64,000 bases of DNA from Natrononativus amylolyticus (GTDB taxonomy: Archaea; Halobacteriota; Halobacteria; Halobacteriales; Natrialbaceae). Both the position numbers and the translations under genes were made by a program. This document shows, in pieces, positions 55,292 to 64,000 of this stretch; position 1 is the stretch's first letter; each line of letters opens with the position of its first letter. The notes beneath the pieces were generated by a model that worked only from the letters and a program-made list of their open reading frames with translations, was not told the DNA's origin and did not search any database. The stretch lies in the NCBI RefSeq assembly GCF_024362525.1, contig NZ_CP101458.1, positions 186,001 to 250,000 of the forward strand. Direction: 5' to 3'.

Positions 55292-56602
55292 TCAGCGGTT
55301 CGCCACCCGCGCCCAGGAACGCGGCTCGGCGGCCCGTTCCGGGTCGTACCGGTGACAGCGGATCAATCGCCCGTCCTCGAGTGCGTCGTCCGGAACCGCC
55401 CGTTCACAGACGGTGGGCGTCGCCGCCTCGAGCCGGTCGAGTGCGTCCCGGCGGTCGCCGCGGGCCAGCGATTCGAGGGCAGCGTCGACGGCGCGATCGA
55501 CGTCCTCGTCTGCGATCTCCGGCGGGAGGTCGAACCGGTCCCGCAGCGTCCCGGCGTCCGTCTCGAGCGACTCGGCCAGCTCGCCGGCCTCGAGGGTAAA
55601 CCTGAACGCGGCGACCGCCTGCCAGTGGTCGTCCGGGAGCCCCGTCCCCTCGGGTGGGATGATCTCGGGACACCGGGTGTGGAACCGACAGCCGGACGGT
55701 GGCTCAGCCGGATCCGGGACGGTTTCGGTCAGCGGCTGTGCCAGCGTCCGATCCGTCGGGTCGAGACTCGGGACGGAGCCGAGCAACACCCGCGTGTAGG
55801 GGTGGGCGGGCGACTCGAGCACCTCGTCGATCGCTCCCCGTTCGACGATTTCCCCGAGGTACATGACCGCGATTCGATCACAGAACCGCCTGACGACGTC
55901 GAGGTCGTGGCTGATGAACAGCACCGAGATCCCGAACTCGCGGCGGATCTCGTCGAGCAGGGCGAGGATGTCCGCCTGGACGCGGCCGTCGAGCGCGCTC
56001 GTCGGCTCGTCCGCGATGATCAGGTCCGGGTTGAGCACGAGCGCGCGAGCGATGGCGATGCGCTGTTTCTCGCCGCCGGAGAACTCGTGGGGGTACCGAT
56101 CGGCGTCCACAGACGAGAGCCCGACGCGCTCGAGGAGGTCCCCGACGATCGCCCGTCGACGCTCCGCGTCGCGCATCCCGTGGAGGGCGAGGGGTTCGGC
56201 GACCGCCTCGCCGACGGTCAGCCGCGGGTTGAACGCCTCGTTGGGGTCCTGTACGATGAGTTGCGCCCGGCGCCGGAACGCCCGGAGATCCTCGCCGGTC
56301 AGTTCGGTCACGCGCTCGCCGTCGAACCTGATCTCGCCGCCGGTCGGCTCCTCGAGTCTGAGTACCGAAAGCGCCGTGGTCGTCTTGCCGCTGCCGGACT
56401 CGCCGACGAGGCCGAGCGCCTCGCCGCGCTCGACCGCGAAACTCACGCCGTCGACCGCGCGAATCCGGCCGACCTCTCGTCTGAGGAACCCCCTCGTGAT
56501 CGGAAAGTGCGTCTCGAGGTCGTCGACGGCGAGGAGGGGCTCGTCTCCCGCGTTCGATTCGGTCCGCTGTTCGGCGTCGGAGCCGGTTGTCGGTTCAGTC
56601 AT
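55292..56602 (-). CDS. ABC transporter ATPase, OppF type (second system)
   Basis: 436 residues. Walker A GESGSGKTTT, signature EFSGGEKQRIAIARAL, Walker B LIIADEPTSALDG. It shares the split oligo-HPY motif of the first Dpp[10 protein letters not shown] (Cys305, Cys311), then a gap of 88 residues, then CERAVPDDALEDGRLIRCHRYD (Cys399, Cys416). ATG at 56602 overlaps the stop of the upstream ATPase by 8 nt. It is the last gene of a minus-strand trio. Confidence 0.93.
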   Translation of the reverse strand: MTEPTTGSDAEQRTESNAGDEPLLAVDDLETHFPITRGFLRREVGRIRAVDGVSFAVERGEALGLVGESGSGKTTTALSVLRLEEPTGGEIRFDGERVTELTGEDLRAFRRRAQLIVQDPNEAFNPRLTVGEAVAEPLALHGMRDAERRRAIVGDLLERVGLSSVDADRYPHEFSGGEKQRIAIARALVLNPDLIIADEPTSALDGRVQADILALLDEIRREFGISVLFISHDLDVVRRFCDRIAVMYLGEIVERGAIDEVLESPAHPYTRVLLGSVPSLDPTDRTLAQPLTETVPDPAEPPSGCRFHTRCPEIIPPEGTGLPDDHWQAVAAFRFTLEAGELAESLETDAGTLRDRFDLPPEIADEDVDRAVDAALESLARGDRRDALDRLEAATPTVCERAVPDDALEDGRLIRCHRYDPERAAEPRSWARVANR

Positions 56603-57665
56603 CGGTGTTCTCGTTTGCGATCGGATTTCGTTCGCCCGACGCGCCGAGGACGGCGTCCGGTTCGTGGTCGGGCCCGTAGTAGACACAGGAGGCCGTGTGC
56701 GCGGGGTGGCCGGCGACCGACCGGAACGGCGGCTGGTCGTCGCTCGCGCAGGCCTCGACCGCGTGCGGACACTGGTCGCGGAACCGACAGCCGTCGGTCG
56801 GGACCTCGCGGCGGGCGGCGCGGTCGGCGTCGGTCGGCCGACCCCGGTAGCTGTCGAACAGCGCCTGCGTGTACGGGTGGGCCGGCCGGCCGAACACCGC
56901 TTCGACGGACCCGGACTCGACGACGGTCCCGCCGAACATGACGACCACCCGGTCGGCGAGGGCGGCGACGACGCGCAGGTTGTGGGTGACCAGCAGCATC
57001 GACATCCCGCCGTCGGTGAGTTCGCCCAGGAGCTCGATCAGCCGCGCCTGGACGGTCACGTCGACCGCCGTCGTCGGCTCGTCCGCGATCAGGAGATCGG
57101 GGTCGGCCGCCAGGGCGATCGCGATCGCGATCCGCTGGCGCTGGCCGCCGGAGAACTCGTGGGGGTAGTCGTCGAACCGCGCCCCGGCCTGTGGAATACC
57201 GACCCGCCGGAGGAGTTCGATCCCCCGTTCGCGGGCCTCGTCGTCGTCGATCTCCCGGTGGATCGCGATCGCCTCGACGACCTGCTCGCCGACGGCGTAC
57301 ACCGGATCGAGCGCCTGCTGGGGGTTCTGGAAGACGTGGGCGATCCGGTCCCCGCGAAGCCGCCGCAGGAACGCGTCGTCCGCCTCGAGAATCGAGCTCC
57401 CGTCGAACTCGATCGTACCGCCGACGATCTCCGCCGGCGGCTGCGGGAGGATGCTGGTCACCGACTCGCAGGTGACGCTCTTGCCGCTGCCGGACTCGCC
57501 GACGATACAGACGGTCTCGCCGCGACCGACGCTGAAGCTCACGCCGTCGACCGCGCGGATCGTCCCCTGCTCGGTGTGGATGTGCGTTCGCAGTTCGTCG
57601 ACGGCGAGTAGCGGGTCGTCGTCGCGTTCGCGTGGTGATCTCGTCGTCTCGGTGTCGCGTGTCAT
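56595..57665 (-). CDS. ABC transporter ATPase, OppD type (second system)
   Basis: 356 residues. Walker [11 protein letters not shown], signature [16 protein letters not shown], Walker [14 protein letters not shown]. The oligo-HPY motif is complete and unsplit ([21 protein letters not shown] with a late Cys). Start at 57665 lies 5 bp after the permease stop, and the stop overlaps the OppF gene. Confidence 0.93.
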   Translation of the reverse strand: MTRDTETTRSPRERDDDPLLAVDELRTHIHTEQGTIRAVDGVSFSVGRGETVCIVGESGSGKSVTCESVTSILPQPPAEIVGGTIEFDGSSILEADDAFLRRLRGDRIAHVFQNPQQALDPVYAVGEQVVEAIAIHREIDDDEARERGIELLRRVGIPQAGARFDDYPHEFSGGQRQRIAIAIALAADPDLLIADEPTTAVDVTVQARLIELLGELTDGGMSMLLVTHNLRVVAALADRVVVMFGGTVVESGSVEAVFGRPAHPYTQALFDSYRGRPTDADRAARREVPTDGCRFRDQCPHAVEACASDDQPPFRSVAGHPAHTASCVYYGPDHEPDAVLGASGERNPIANENTDD

Positions 57666-57670
57666 CGTCG

Positions 57671-58879
57671 TTAGTGCCTCCGTCGGGGGTCGAGTGCGTC
57701 TCTGACGCCGTCGCCGACGAGTTTGAACGAGAGCATCGTCAGCGTGAGCGCGAGTGCCGGGAGCGTCGACACCCACCAGATCTGGTAGGCGGGGTAGTCC
57801 GCCCGGCTCTGGACGTGGCCCGGAACGGCGGCGTTTACCGACTCGCTGATCGTCGACCCCCAGGAGTAGACCTCGAGTTCGTGAAAGCCCAGGAAAGCGA
57901 TGCCGGCTTCGATGAGCACCAGCATGGCGAACAGGTGAAACACCGCGGGGACGAGCGTGTTGGTGACGTTCGGGAGGATGTGTCGTTTGGCGATGTACGG
58001 CTCCGAGGCCCCCAGACTCCGGGCGACGAGGACGTAGCCGTCCTCCCTGCGCTGGAGCACCTCGCTGCGAACCAGACGGGCAATTCCGCCCCAGCTCAGC
58101 AGGCCGAACGTGACCAGCAACAACAGCAGCGACGGGTTCCAGTAGGCGTAGCCGATGAAGTAGAGGATAATCGCGGGAATCGAGAGCTGGATGTCGACGT
58201 ATCCCATCAACAGGTCGTCGACGAGCCCGCCGCGAACCCCGGCGACGACGCCGACGGTCGCGGCCAGCGGGACGACGAAGACGGCCGTGAACACCACGAC
58301 GTACAGCGCGACTCGCGCCCCGGCGGCGAGCAGGAACCCCATCGGGTGGCCCCGCTCGTTGGTGCCGAGCGGGTACGACAGCGAGCCGTGACACCGACGG
58401 TCGAGCGTCGCCGCCTCGGTCGTCTCGCCGAGACACTCCACCGGTGCGATCTGACTCGAGAAGCCGACCGGCGGGTGAAACGCGTGCTGAAACTGGAGCC
58501 CGGGGTTCGAGAAGACGACGGGGCCGAGAAAGCCGACGACGGCGAACACCGCCAGGTAGACGCCCGCGAGCAGCGTAACCGGCCTGGAGACGACTCGTTT
58601 TCCGACCCGTCCGACTTTCTCTCGGTGTCTGATCGCCGGGACGACGCCGTAGGCGAACAGGAGTACGACCGCCGCCAGGAACACCCAGTCGACGGGTCTG
58701 GCGCGCCAGTCGCCGACGGTGTAGACGTGTGCGACGTACGCGTCGTACAGGTACAGTGCAACCAGGAGGAGACCGCCGACGACGAGCGTCACCCGTTCGG
58801 CGGAGACGAGCCGCCGCCGTCGGTCGACGTCGTCCCAGTCCACCCGCTCGAAACGGTGTGGCTCGTCAGCGGTGCCCAT
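57671..58879 (-). CDS. ABC transporter permease, OppC type with N-terminal extension
   Basis: 402 residues, longer than the first DppC. Two extra hydrophobic segments (LVVGGLLLVALYLYDAYVA and WVFLAAVVLLFAYGVVPAI) precede the standard region. The family signature YPLGTNERGHPMGFLLAAGARVAL and the EAA loop SEVLQRREDGYVLVARSLGASEPYIAKRHILPNV are present. It is the first gene of the minus-strand trio and diverges from the partner permease, whose start lies about 256 bp away. Confidence 0.92.
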   Translation of the reverse strand: MGTADEPHRFERVDWDDVDRRRRLVSAERVTLVVGGLLLVALYLYDAYVAHVYTVGDWRARPVDWVFLAAVVLLFAYGVVPAIRHREKVGRVGKRVVSRPVTLLAGVYLAVFAVVGFLGPVVFSNPGLQFQHAFHPPVGFSSQIAPVECLGETTEAATLDRRCHGSLSYPLGTNERGHPMGFLLAAGARVALYVVVFTAVFVVPLAATVGVVAGVRGGLVDDLLMGYVDIQLSIPAIILYFIGYAYWNPSLLLLLVTFGLLSWGGIARLVRSEVLQRREDGYVLVARSLGASEPYIAKRHILPNVTNTLVPAVFHLFAMLVLIEAGIAFLGFHELEVYSWGSTISESVNAAVPGHVQSRADYPAYQIWWVSTLPALALTLTMLSFKLVGDGVRDALDPRRRH

Positions 58880-58946
58880 GAAGTGCTACGTGCATTCGTC
58901 CACCACAATATCATAAACCTAACTATTTATCCGTCGTGTTCGAACC

Positions 58947-58957
58947 GTTATACTTTT
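58947..58957 (+). promoter_or_regulatory. Candidate TATA box of the second permease transcript
   Basis: GTTATACTTTT, pointing to a transcript start near 58980. On the other strand TTTATGATAT (58910-58919) would serve the divergent permease gene. Confidence 0.4.
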
Positions 58958-59135
58958 TGTCTACCGATAGGATAGTGCGCGATATGTTCCCCGTCCGCAG
59001 GACCGAGCGACGAGGCGCGCTCCGCGTTCTCGAGCGGCGACGTCCGTTCCGGTTCGACGATCCCGACCGACGGCGGGGGTGCGATCGTCGAGGGCTACTG
59101 CCGAGTACACGGCGCTTCGCGAGCGTGAGGGCACC

Positions 59136-60086
59136 GTGACGCTCCTTCGCCTGTTCGCAAAGCGGATCGCACTCGGGCTCGTCGCCGCCTGGGCGGTTCT
59201 GACGTCGGTGTTCGCGATGTTCACGCTCACCGACGACTGGGTGCTCGCCGGCCAGGAAGGGCTGCTCAGATTCGCCGGGGCGGACGAAGCGGAACTCGAG
59301 GCGGCTCGAGAGGAGTACCTCGCCGCGCGGGGGTTCGACCGCCCACTCCGGGAGCAGTACGTCGACTGGATGGGTGACATGGTCCTCCTCGACTGGGGGG
59401 ACTCGCTAGCTACGGGCGAAGCCGTGTTCCCGCTGGTCGTCGGCGCCGCCTCGCGAACGGCGCTGTACGTCCTCCCCGCGCTGGCGCTCGGCATCGCGCT
59501 GGGAACTCTCGGCGGACTCTACGTGGCGCTCAACCCCGACAGCAGGCTCGCGGGCGGCGGGCTCGCCAGCGCGTACCTCCTGTTCGCGCTGCCGAACTTC
59601 TGGGTCGGCGGCCTGCTGTTCTCGCTCACCTGGGGCGAGGAGCCGGCCGCCAGCTACTCCCCGCTCGTCTTCGAGCACGCGCTGCCGATCCTCCTCACGA
59701 CGACGACGCTCCTGGGCGGTTACGTGAGCTACTCCCGGGCTCACTCCCTCGAGTACGCCAGTGCGGAGTTCGTCACCCTGGTGAAGGCGAAGGGGGCGGG
59801 CCGCCTCCGAGTGGCGACGCACGTCGTTCGCAACGCCGCGATTCCGCTGTTCTCGATGCTGTTCACCGAGGCGCTCGCGCTGCTGGTGCTCGCGGTGTTC
59901 GTCATCGAGACGCTGTTCGGAATCGAGGGGTTCGGCCTGTTGCTCCTCGAGGCGGTCCACCAGCGCGACCTGCCGGTGATCCTCGGCAGCACGATCGTCA
60001 TCATCGGCGTCGGCGTCGTCGGCAACATCCTCCAGGACCTCTCCTACACCGTCCTCGACCCGCGCGTCGACACCGGGACGCGCTGA
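59136..60086 (+). CDS. ABC transporter permease, OppB type (second system)
   Basis: 316 residues from a GTG at 59136, preceded by GAGGG at 59127-59131. Hydrophobic helices begin with RLFAKRIALGLVAAWAVLTSVFAMFTLTDDW; the family signature LPNFWVGGLLFSL and the EAA loop SAEFVTLVKAKGAGRLRVATHVVRNAAI are present. It pairs with the divergent OppC-type permease. An earlier GTG at 59079 would add 19 residues. The promoter lies more than 150 bp upstream, leaving a leader with a 51-codon ORF (58984-59139) that overlaps this start (GTGA). No binding-protein gene is adjacent. Confidence 0.88.
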   Translation: MTLLRLFAKRIALGLVAAWAVLTSVFAMFTLTDDWVLAGQEGLLRFAGADEAELEAAREEYLAARGFDRPLREQYVDWMGDMVLLDWGDSLATGEAVFPLVVGAASRTALYVLPALALGIALGTLGGLYVALNPDSRLAGGGLASAYLLFALPNFWVGGLLFSLTWGEEPAASYSPLVFEHALPILLTTTTLLGGYVSYSRAHSLEYASAEFVTLVKAKGAGRLRVATHVVRNAAIPLFSMLFTEALALLVLAVFVIETLFGIEGFGLLLLEAVHQRDLPVILGSTIVIIGVGVVGNILQDLSYTVLDPRVDTGTR

Positions 60087-60092
60087 CCTCGC

Positions 60093-60959
60093 TTACGGGA
60101 CGATTCCCTTGTCGGTCTCGCTCGCGTCGACGGCCTCCGGGTCGAACTCGAGCAGGCGCTCGCCGCAGTCGAGACAGCCGAGCGTGACGACCTCGTAGGA
60201 CCGACAGCAGGAGTCGACGATCGTCTCGTCCATCGCGACGGGGCCGCCACAGAGCGGACAGCTCTCGTGGAACGACCGCAACAGCTCGAGGATCTCGACG
60301 CGCTGTCCGACCGGGACGTCGCCCCAGTCGTCGGTGCGCTCGGCGAGGGCGTCGTGGGTCGCGGCGTCTGCGATCAGCGCACCCCGTGCGGGCCACTTGC
60401 GGACGCGGCGTTCGACGGTAAACGCGGGGTAGTCCCGGTCCTCGACGGTCACCGCCTCGGGCTCGACGCCGAACAGGTCGGCGACGGTCTCGCGGCCGAC
60501 CCCATCGCGGTAGTCGGCCATCTCCCCGTCGACGCGGTCGGCGAACTCCCCGGTGAGACGGTACGCCTCGCCGTCGGCGCGAAGCTCGAGGGCGCCGGCC
60601 TCGAGGAGGTACTCCTCGGGGTCGACCGAGTGTGCGCGCTCGTACTCGAGTTTCTCGAGCGTCTCGAACGTCGGGGGCTCCGACCGCGTCTCGTGGTGGT
60701 CGAACCGCGCGAGGACGCTGTCGGGAAGGAACCGCTCGGTGAGTTCGGGCGTCCCGGGGACGAGATACCCTCGCAGGTAGATGATCAGCAGCGAGCACGC
60801 GAGCGCGACGACCCCCGCGGCGGGAACGACCAGCGCGAGTGCGCCGCCGACGAGGACGGCGATCGCCACGTTGAGAACCGTACACGGCGTACACCGGTTC
60901 TCGCCGGTGTACTCCGGCTGGCGGAGCCCCTCGAGAACCGATGCGGTCCGGTCTGACAT
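60093..60959 (-). CDS. Membrane protein with a C-terminal zinc ribbon
   Basis: 288 residues. An N-terminal Cys pair CTPCTVLN precedes two hydrophobic helices (VAIAVLVGGALALVVPAAGVVALACSLLIIYLRG). The soluble part ends with a four-Cys zinc ribbon: CPLCGG...CC...LGCLDCGERLLEFDP. No enzyme motif recognised. ATG at 60959 is preferred over one nine codons earlier (a rare first stretch). It converges with the permease gene, 6 bp apart. Function unknown. Confidence 0.75.
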   Translation of the reverse strand: MSDRTASVLEGLRQPEYTGENRCTPCTVLNVAIAVLVGGALALVVPAAGVVALACSLLIIYLRGYLVPGTPELTERFLPDSVLARFDHHETRSEPPTFETLEKLEYERAHSVDPEEYLLEAGALELRADGEAYRLTGEFADRVDGEMADYRDGVGRETVADLFGVEPEAVTVEDRDYPAFTVERRVRKWPARGALIADAATHDALAERTDDWGDVPVGQRVEILELLRSFHESCPLCGGPVAMDETIVDSCCRSYEVVTLGCLDCGERLLEFDPEAVDASETDKGIVP

Positions 60960-61032
60960 GGCTGCGGGTTGGCAGCGCAGGACCAAAAGCTGCGGTGTCG
61001 GGGCGCCGTCGTTCGACGGACCCGAGGGCCGC

Positions 61033-61557
61033 TCACCGACGGTTCGCGGACTGTCTGTTCACCGCGGCCTCGAGTTGCATGCTGAGCGCGTTGTTGGCGC
61101 GTTCGGGGCGGGGAACGCGCTCGAAGGTCAGCTCGGGCTCGCCCGAGCCGGCGGTGTAGACGGTCAGCTCGCCGTACCCCAGCAGGCGGCCGATCGGGCT
61201 CTGTCGCAGGCTCGTGTTCTGGATGCGGTCGAGACGAAACTGGGTGACGTCCCGCGAGACGACGCCGTGTTTCTTGTACAGTTCCGCCGAGGTGAGCACG
61301 TATCGCGTGTTCGTCCAGACGACGTACTGGGCGAGCGCCAACGCCGCCCCGGCGAGCACGCAGAGCACGCCGAGGGCGACCAGGAGGGTACTGCCGTCGC
61401 CGGTCGACCCCCACCCGGCCAGCAGGAACCCCACGAGCGCGAGTGCGACCCCTGCCGGAAGCCCCGCCCCCATCGTGATCGGATGCGGTCGGCTGTGCCA
61501 GACGACCGTCTCGTCTTCGCCCAGGTGGAGCCAGCCGGGCGCCGATTCGGGAGTCAT
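61033..61557 (-). CDS. bPH2-domain (YdbS-like) membrane protein
   Basis: 174 residues. Two adjacent hydrophobic helices (about 28-48 and 58-80) are followed by a bacterial PH-like domain: TNTRYVLTSAELYKKHGVVSRDVTQFRLDRIQNTSLRQSPIGRLLGYGELTVYTAG, the YdbS/YdbT pattern. Such proteins are linked to membrane or stress responses. ATG at 61557. Not in an obvious operon with its neighbours. Confidence 0.85.
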   Translation of the reverse strand: MTPESAPGWLHLGEDETVVWHSRPHPITMGAGLPAGVALALVGFLLAGWGSTGDGSTLLVALGVLCVLAGAALALAQYVVWTNTRYVLTSAELYKKHGVVSRDVTQFRLDRIQNTSLRQSPIGRLLGYGELTVYTAGSGEPELTFERVPRPERANNALSMQLEAAVNRQSANRR

Positions 61558-61634
61558 CGCTCTCGAGTATACCGTACGCCCCCGTAAAGCTGTCGCGCAC
61601 CGGACGTTCTCGCGGGGGAGAACGCCACGAGAAC

Positions 61635-63032
61635 TCAGTCGCTGGCGGCGGTCGCCTCGCCGGCCGCGCGAACGTTCATGCCGTTGGTCGTCTCGTACCA
61701 GTAGTACCAGCCGAGTCCGACCGCGACGGCGACGTTCGAGAGCGTGACCGCCCAGAACACGGCCGAGACGTCCATCCCCAGCAGGTAGACGCCGCCGGCG
61801 GCGATCGGGAGCCGGACCCCCCAGTACTGCAGGAGGGAGGCGACGAGGCTCGTCCGCGTTCGCCGCGCCCCGTTGAACCCCGCCTGGAAGAGGTAGCTCG
61901 CGCCGATCGCCCAGTAGCCGTAGGCGAGGATCTCGAGGTAGAGAACGGTGTACTCGAGTTCCTGGCCGGTCGCGTCGGGGACGAACACGAACGTCAGCGT
62001 CTCCGGAACGAGCCACTGGATCGCGCCGACGATCGACAGCGCGCCGGCGGCGATGCCGACGCCGACCCAGGTCGCTCGCCGGGCCCGCTCGGGGGCGTCG
62101 GCACCGAGGTTCTGGCCGACGACGCTCTGGGCGGCCTGCTGGAGGCCGATCGCCGGGATGAACGCGACGCTGGCGACGCGAGCGCCGATCGCGTACGCCG
62201 CGACGGCCGGCGCCCCGCCGACGGCGGCGACGATCGCGATGATCACGACGCGGACGGACTGGCTGGCGAGGTACTGGCCCGCGTTCGGCCAGCCGATGTC
62301 GACGACCTGTCGCACGTCCCCGGCGTCGAAGACGACCACCTCCCGGTCGATGACGAACCCGTCGCGGCCGTGGACGGCCATCCCGATCGCGAGCAGGAGG
62401 CCGCCGGTGTAGCCCAGCCCGGTCGCGAGCGCGGCACCTGCGACCCCCATCTCGGGGAACGGCCCCCAGCCAAAGATGAGGAACGGATCGAGGACGATGT
62501 TGAGTCCCACCGCGAGGAGGTTGATGTACAGCGCCGCCCGCGAGTCACCCCAGCCGATGAACCCGGACTCGAGGGTGTCGCTCGCGGTGAGGATCGGGAG
62601 TGCGAGCGCGTAGACGGCGAGATAGCTGGCGGCCATCTCCGCGACGTGGGCGTCGGTGCCGAACAGTCCGATGATGTCCCGAGCGAGCAGGAACGTCGCG
62701 ACGCCGACGACGCCCCCGACGACGAAGCCGAGGACGGTGCCGTTGACCGCCGCCCGCCGCCCCGCGTCGGCGTCGTCAGCGCCGACGCGCTGTGAGACCA
62801 GCACCTGCGTCCCGACCGCGGTCCCGATCGCGACGGAGACGAGCAGCCCCGTCAGCGGGAAGTTGAGGCCGACGGCGGCGACCGCGTCGGCGCTGTGTCG
62901 ACCCAGCCAGAAGATGTCGACGAGCTGCTGGAGCACCTGAACGAGATTCTGGAGCAACAGCGGCGCCGCGAGGACGAGCAACGCCTTCGGAATCGACCCG
63001 GTAGTGATTTCGTCGCGCGATACGTCTACCAT
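61635..63032 (-). CDS. MATE family efflux transporter
   Basis: 465 residues, twelve predicted helices. It begins DEITTGSIPKALLVLAAPLLLQNLVQVLQQLVDIFWLGRHSADAVAAVGLNFPLTGLL, the MATE opening, and repeats the fold in the second half (VDIGWPNAGQYLASQSVR). Members export drugs or metabolites in exchange for Na+ or H+. A TATA-rich stretch (near 63040-63090) is the shared promoter with lipA. Confidence 0.93.
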   Translation of the reverse strand: MVDVSRDEITTGSIPKALLVLAAPLLLQNLVQVLQQLVDIFWLGRHSADAVAAVGLNFPLTGLLVSVAIGTAVGTQVLVSQRVGADDADAGRRAAVNGTVLGFVVGGVVGVATFLLARDIIGLFGTDAHVAEMAASYLAVYALALPILTASDTLESGFIGWGDSRAALYINLLAVGLNIVLDPFLIFGWGPFPEMGVAGAALATGLGYTGGLLLAIGMAVHGRDGFVIDREVVVFDAGDVRQVVDIGWPNAGQYLASQSVRVVIIAIVAAVGGAPAVAAYAIGARVASVAFIPAIGLQQAAQSVVGQNLGADAPERARRATWVGVGIAAGALSIVGAIQWLVPETLTFVFVPDATGQELEYTVLYLEILAYGYWAIGASYLFQAGFNGARRTRTSLVASLLQYWGVRLPIAAGGVYLLGMDVSAVFWAVTLSNVAVAVGLGWYYWYETTNGMNVRAAGEATAASD

Positions 63033-63164
63033 ACGATATATTGCCTACGACAATGGCTATCTGTTATATATATCTATCTCTTTTACGACAGCGCGATGGC
63101 CATCAGGGGGCTTCCCGTCCCCGGACCACCACGATTTTTCACCGGCGACCGCCAGAGTGACGGT

Positions 63165-64000
63165 ATGAGTCGCTCGCGAAAACCCAACTGGCTGAAGATG
63201 CGACCGCCGTCGGGTCGGGAGTTCACCGGAATACGGGAAACACTGCGCGAGCACGACCTCAACACCGTCTGCGAGGAGGCGAACTGTCCGAACCTGGGGG
63301 AGTGCTGGAGCGGGCGCGGCGGCGACGGCGGCGGCACCGCGACGTTCATGCTAATGGGACACCGCTGCTCTCGAGGCTGCAACTTCTGCGACGTCGAAAC
63401 GGGCGGGATGGAGCCGCTCGATCCCGACGAGCCCGCAAACGTCGCGAGCGCGGTCGCCGAGATCGGACTCGACTACGTCGTGCTCACGAGCGTCGACCGG
63501 GACGACCTTCCGGATCAGGGCGCCGGCCACTTCGCCGAGACGATCCGGGAGATCAAACGCCGCCACCCCGATACGCTCGTCGAGGTGTTGATCCCAGACT
63601 TCCAGGGTGAACGACGCCTGGTGCGCAAGATCATCGAGGCCGACCCGGACGTCATCGCACACAACATCGAAACCGTCGAGCGACTGCAGTTTCCCGTCCG
63701 CGATCGCCGTGCCGGCTACGAACAGAGTCTGGGAGTGCTCGCACAGGTCGACCGGGAGTCAGAGACGTACACGAAATCCTCGATCATGCTCGGCCACGGC
63801 GAGTACGACCACGAGGTGTACCAGACGCTCGCGGATCTGCGCGAACACGGCGTCGACATCGTCACACTCGGCCAGTACCTCCAGCCCTCGCGCAGTCACC
63901 TCGAGGTCAGGCGCTACGACCACCCGGACAAGTACGAGACCTGGCGGCGGGTCGCCGAGGACGACCTCGAGTTCCTGTACTGTGCCAGCGGGCCGATGGT
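63165..64000 (+). CDS. lipA: Lipoyl synthase (partial, right edge)
   Basis: 278 codons visible, C-terminus outside. The auxiliary cluster cysteines are Cys36, 41 and 47 (CEEANCPNLGEC) and the radical-SAM cluster is Cys68, 72 and 75 (CSRGCNFC). Further family motifs are DYVVLTSVDRDDLPDQG and KSSIMLGHGE. LipA inserts two sulphurs into the octanoyl group of lipoate-bearing proteins such as 2-oxoacid dehydrogenases and GcvH. ATG at 63165 gives MSRSRKPNWLKMRPP, the standard start. It diverges from the MATE gene. Confidence 0.95.
   Translation, partial: MSRSRKPNWLKMRPPSGREFTGIRETLREHDLNTVCEEANCPNLGECWSGRGGDGGGTATFMLMGHRCSRGCNFCDVETGGMEPLDPDEPANVASAVAEIGLDYVVLTSVDRDDLPDQGAGHFAETIREIKRRHPDTLVEVLIPDFQGERRLVRKIIEADPDVIAHNIETVERLQFPVRDRRAGYEQSLGVLAQVDRESETYTKSSIMLGHGEYDHEVYQTLADLREHGVDIVTLGQYLQPSRSHLEVRRYDHPDKYETWRRVAEDDLEFLYCASGPM

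Noticed and set aside
47932-63062. Shared 12-mer GACAATGGCTAT before hel308/dpp (47932) and before the MATE gene (63051)
   Set aside because: Chance matches of this length are expected many times in 64 kb, and the positions relative to the TATA boxes differ.

Overview
The window is a gene-dense, high-GC stretch (CTCGAG and GAC/GAG codons everywhere) with strongly acidic predicted proteins. Archaeal information genes (thermosome, RIO1, KH protein, EndA, archaeal-type PheST, MC1 chromatin protein, eIF1/SUI1, Hel308) sit beside bacterial-type genes (UvrB, UvrC, NAD-dependent DNA ligase, a bacterial-looking LeuRS). TATA-like boxes about 27 nt before start codons point to leaderless transcripts. 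Together this indicates a halophilic archaeon (Halobacteria). The bacterial-type LeuRS hints at Natrialba-like relatives, but that is inference. No rRNA, tRNA, CRISPR array or insertion sequence was recognised by reading.

Layout. 1-5.3 kb: a cut-off membrane protein, small proteins, a glutamine amidotransferase-like protein, uvrB, a vapBC toxin-antitoxin pair and a NodB-type deacetylase-like protein. 5.5-10 kb: an acetyltransferase, a CPBP protease, eIF1, a small membrane protein and uvrC. 10-15 kb: an acidic-repeat lipoprotein, an ABC-2 exporter and an asparagine-synthetase relative without the glutaminase cysteine. 15-26 kb: ligA, ferredoxin, rio1, a zinc-finger microprotein, a lipoprotein, a first TrpRS, a flavin oxidase, a phosphodiesterase, a KH protein and the thermosome. 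26-35 kb: a DUF389 membrane protein, an ornithine-cyclodeaminase relative, leuS, Hsp20, prephenate dehydratase, MC1, an AbrB-like regulator and a universal stress protein. 35-48 kb: pheST with a candidate Phe-rich leader peptide, a second TrpRS, a second ornithine-cyclodeaminase relative, endA, a NucS-like/zinc-finger fusion, DJ-1 and HAD family proteins, and Hel308. 48-60 kb: a complete dipeptide/oligopeptide ABC operon, then a second, divergently arranged transporter set without its own binding protein. 60-64 kb: a zinc-ribbon membrane protein, a PH-domain protein, a MATE exporter and the first part of lipA.

How the genes work together. uvrB, uvrC and ligA supply excision and sealing steps of bacterial-style nucleotide excision repair. 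Four aminoacyl-tRNA synthetases (Leu, Phe and two Trp) and prephenate dehydratase tie the window to aromatic amino-acid supply and tRNA charging. The two Opp/Dpp systems import peptides or similar solutes.

The strongest unexplained signal is the 382-bp region upstream of pheS. A 27-codon ORF ends in a Phe cluster (GFGFFSV, then stop), has a TATA-like box at leaderless spacing, and overlaps mutually exclusive hairpins next to a T6 tract. It has the layout of an amino-acid attenuator. Other candidates are a 19-bp palindrome abutting the TATA box of the peptide-transport operon, an about 80-110 residue insertion that splits the Fe-S cysteine motif in both OppF-type ATPases, and a NucS-like N-terminal domain fused to four C4 zinc fingers in place of the nuclease domain.
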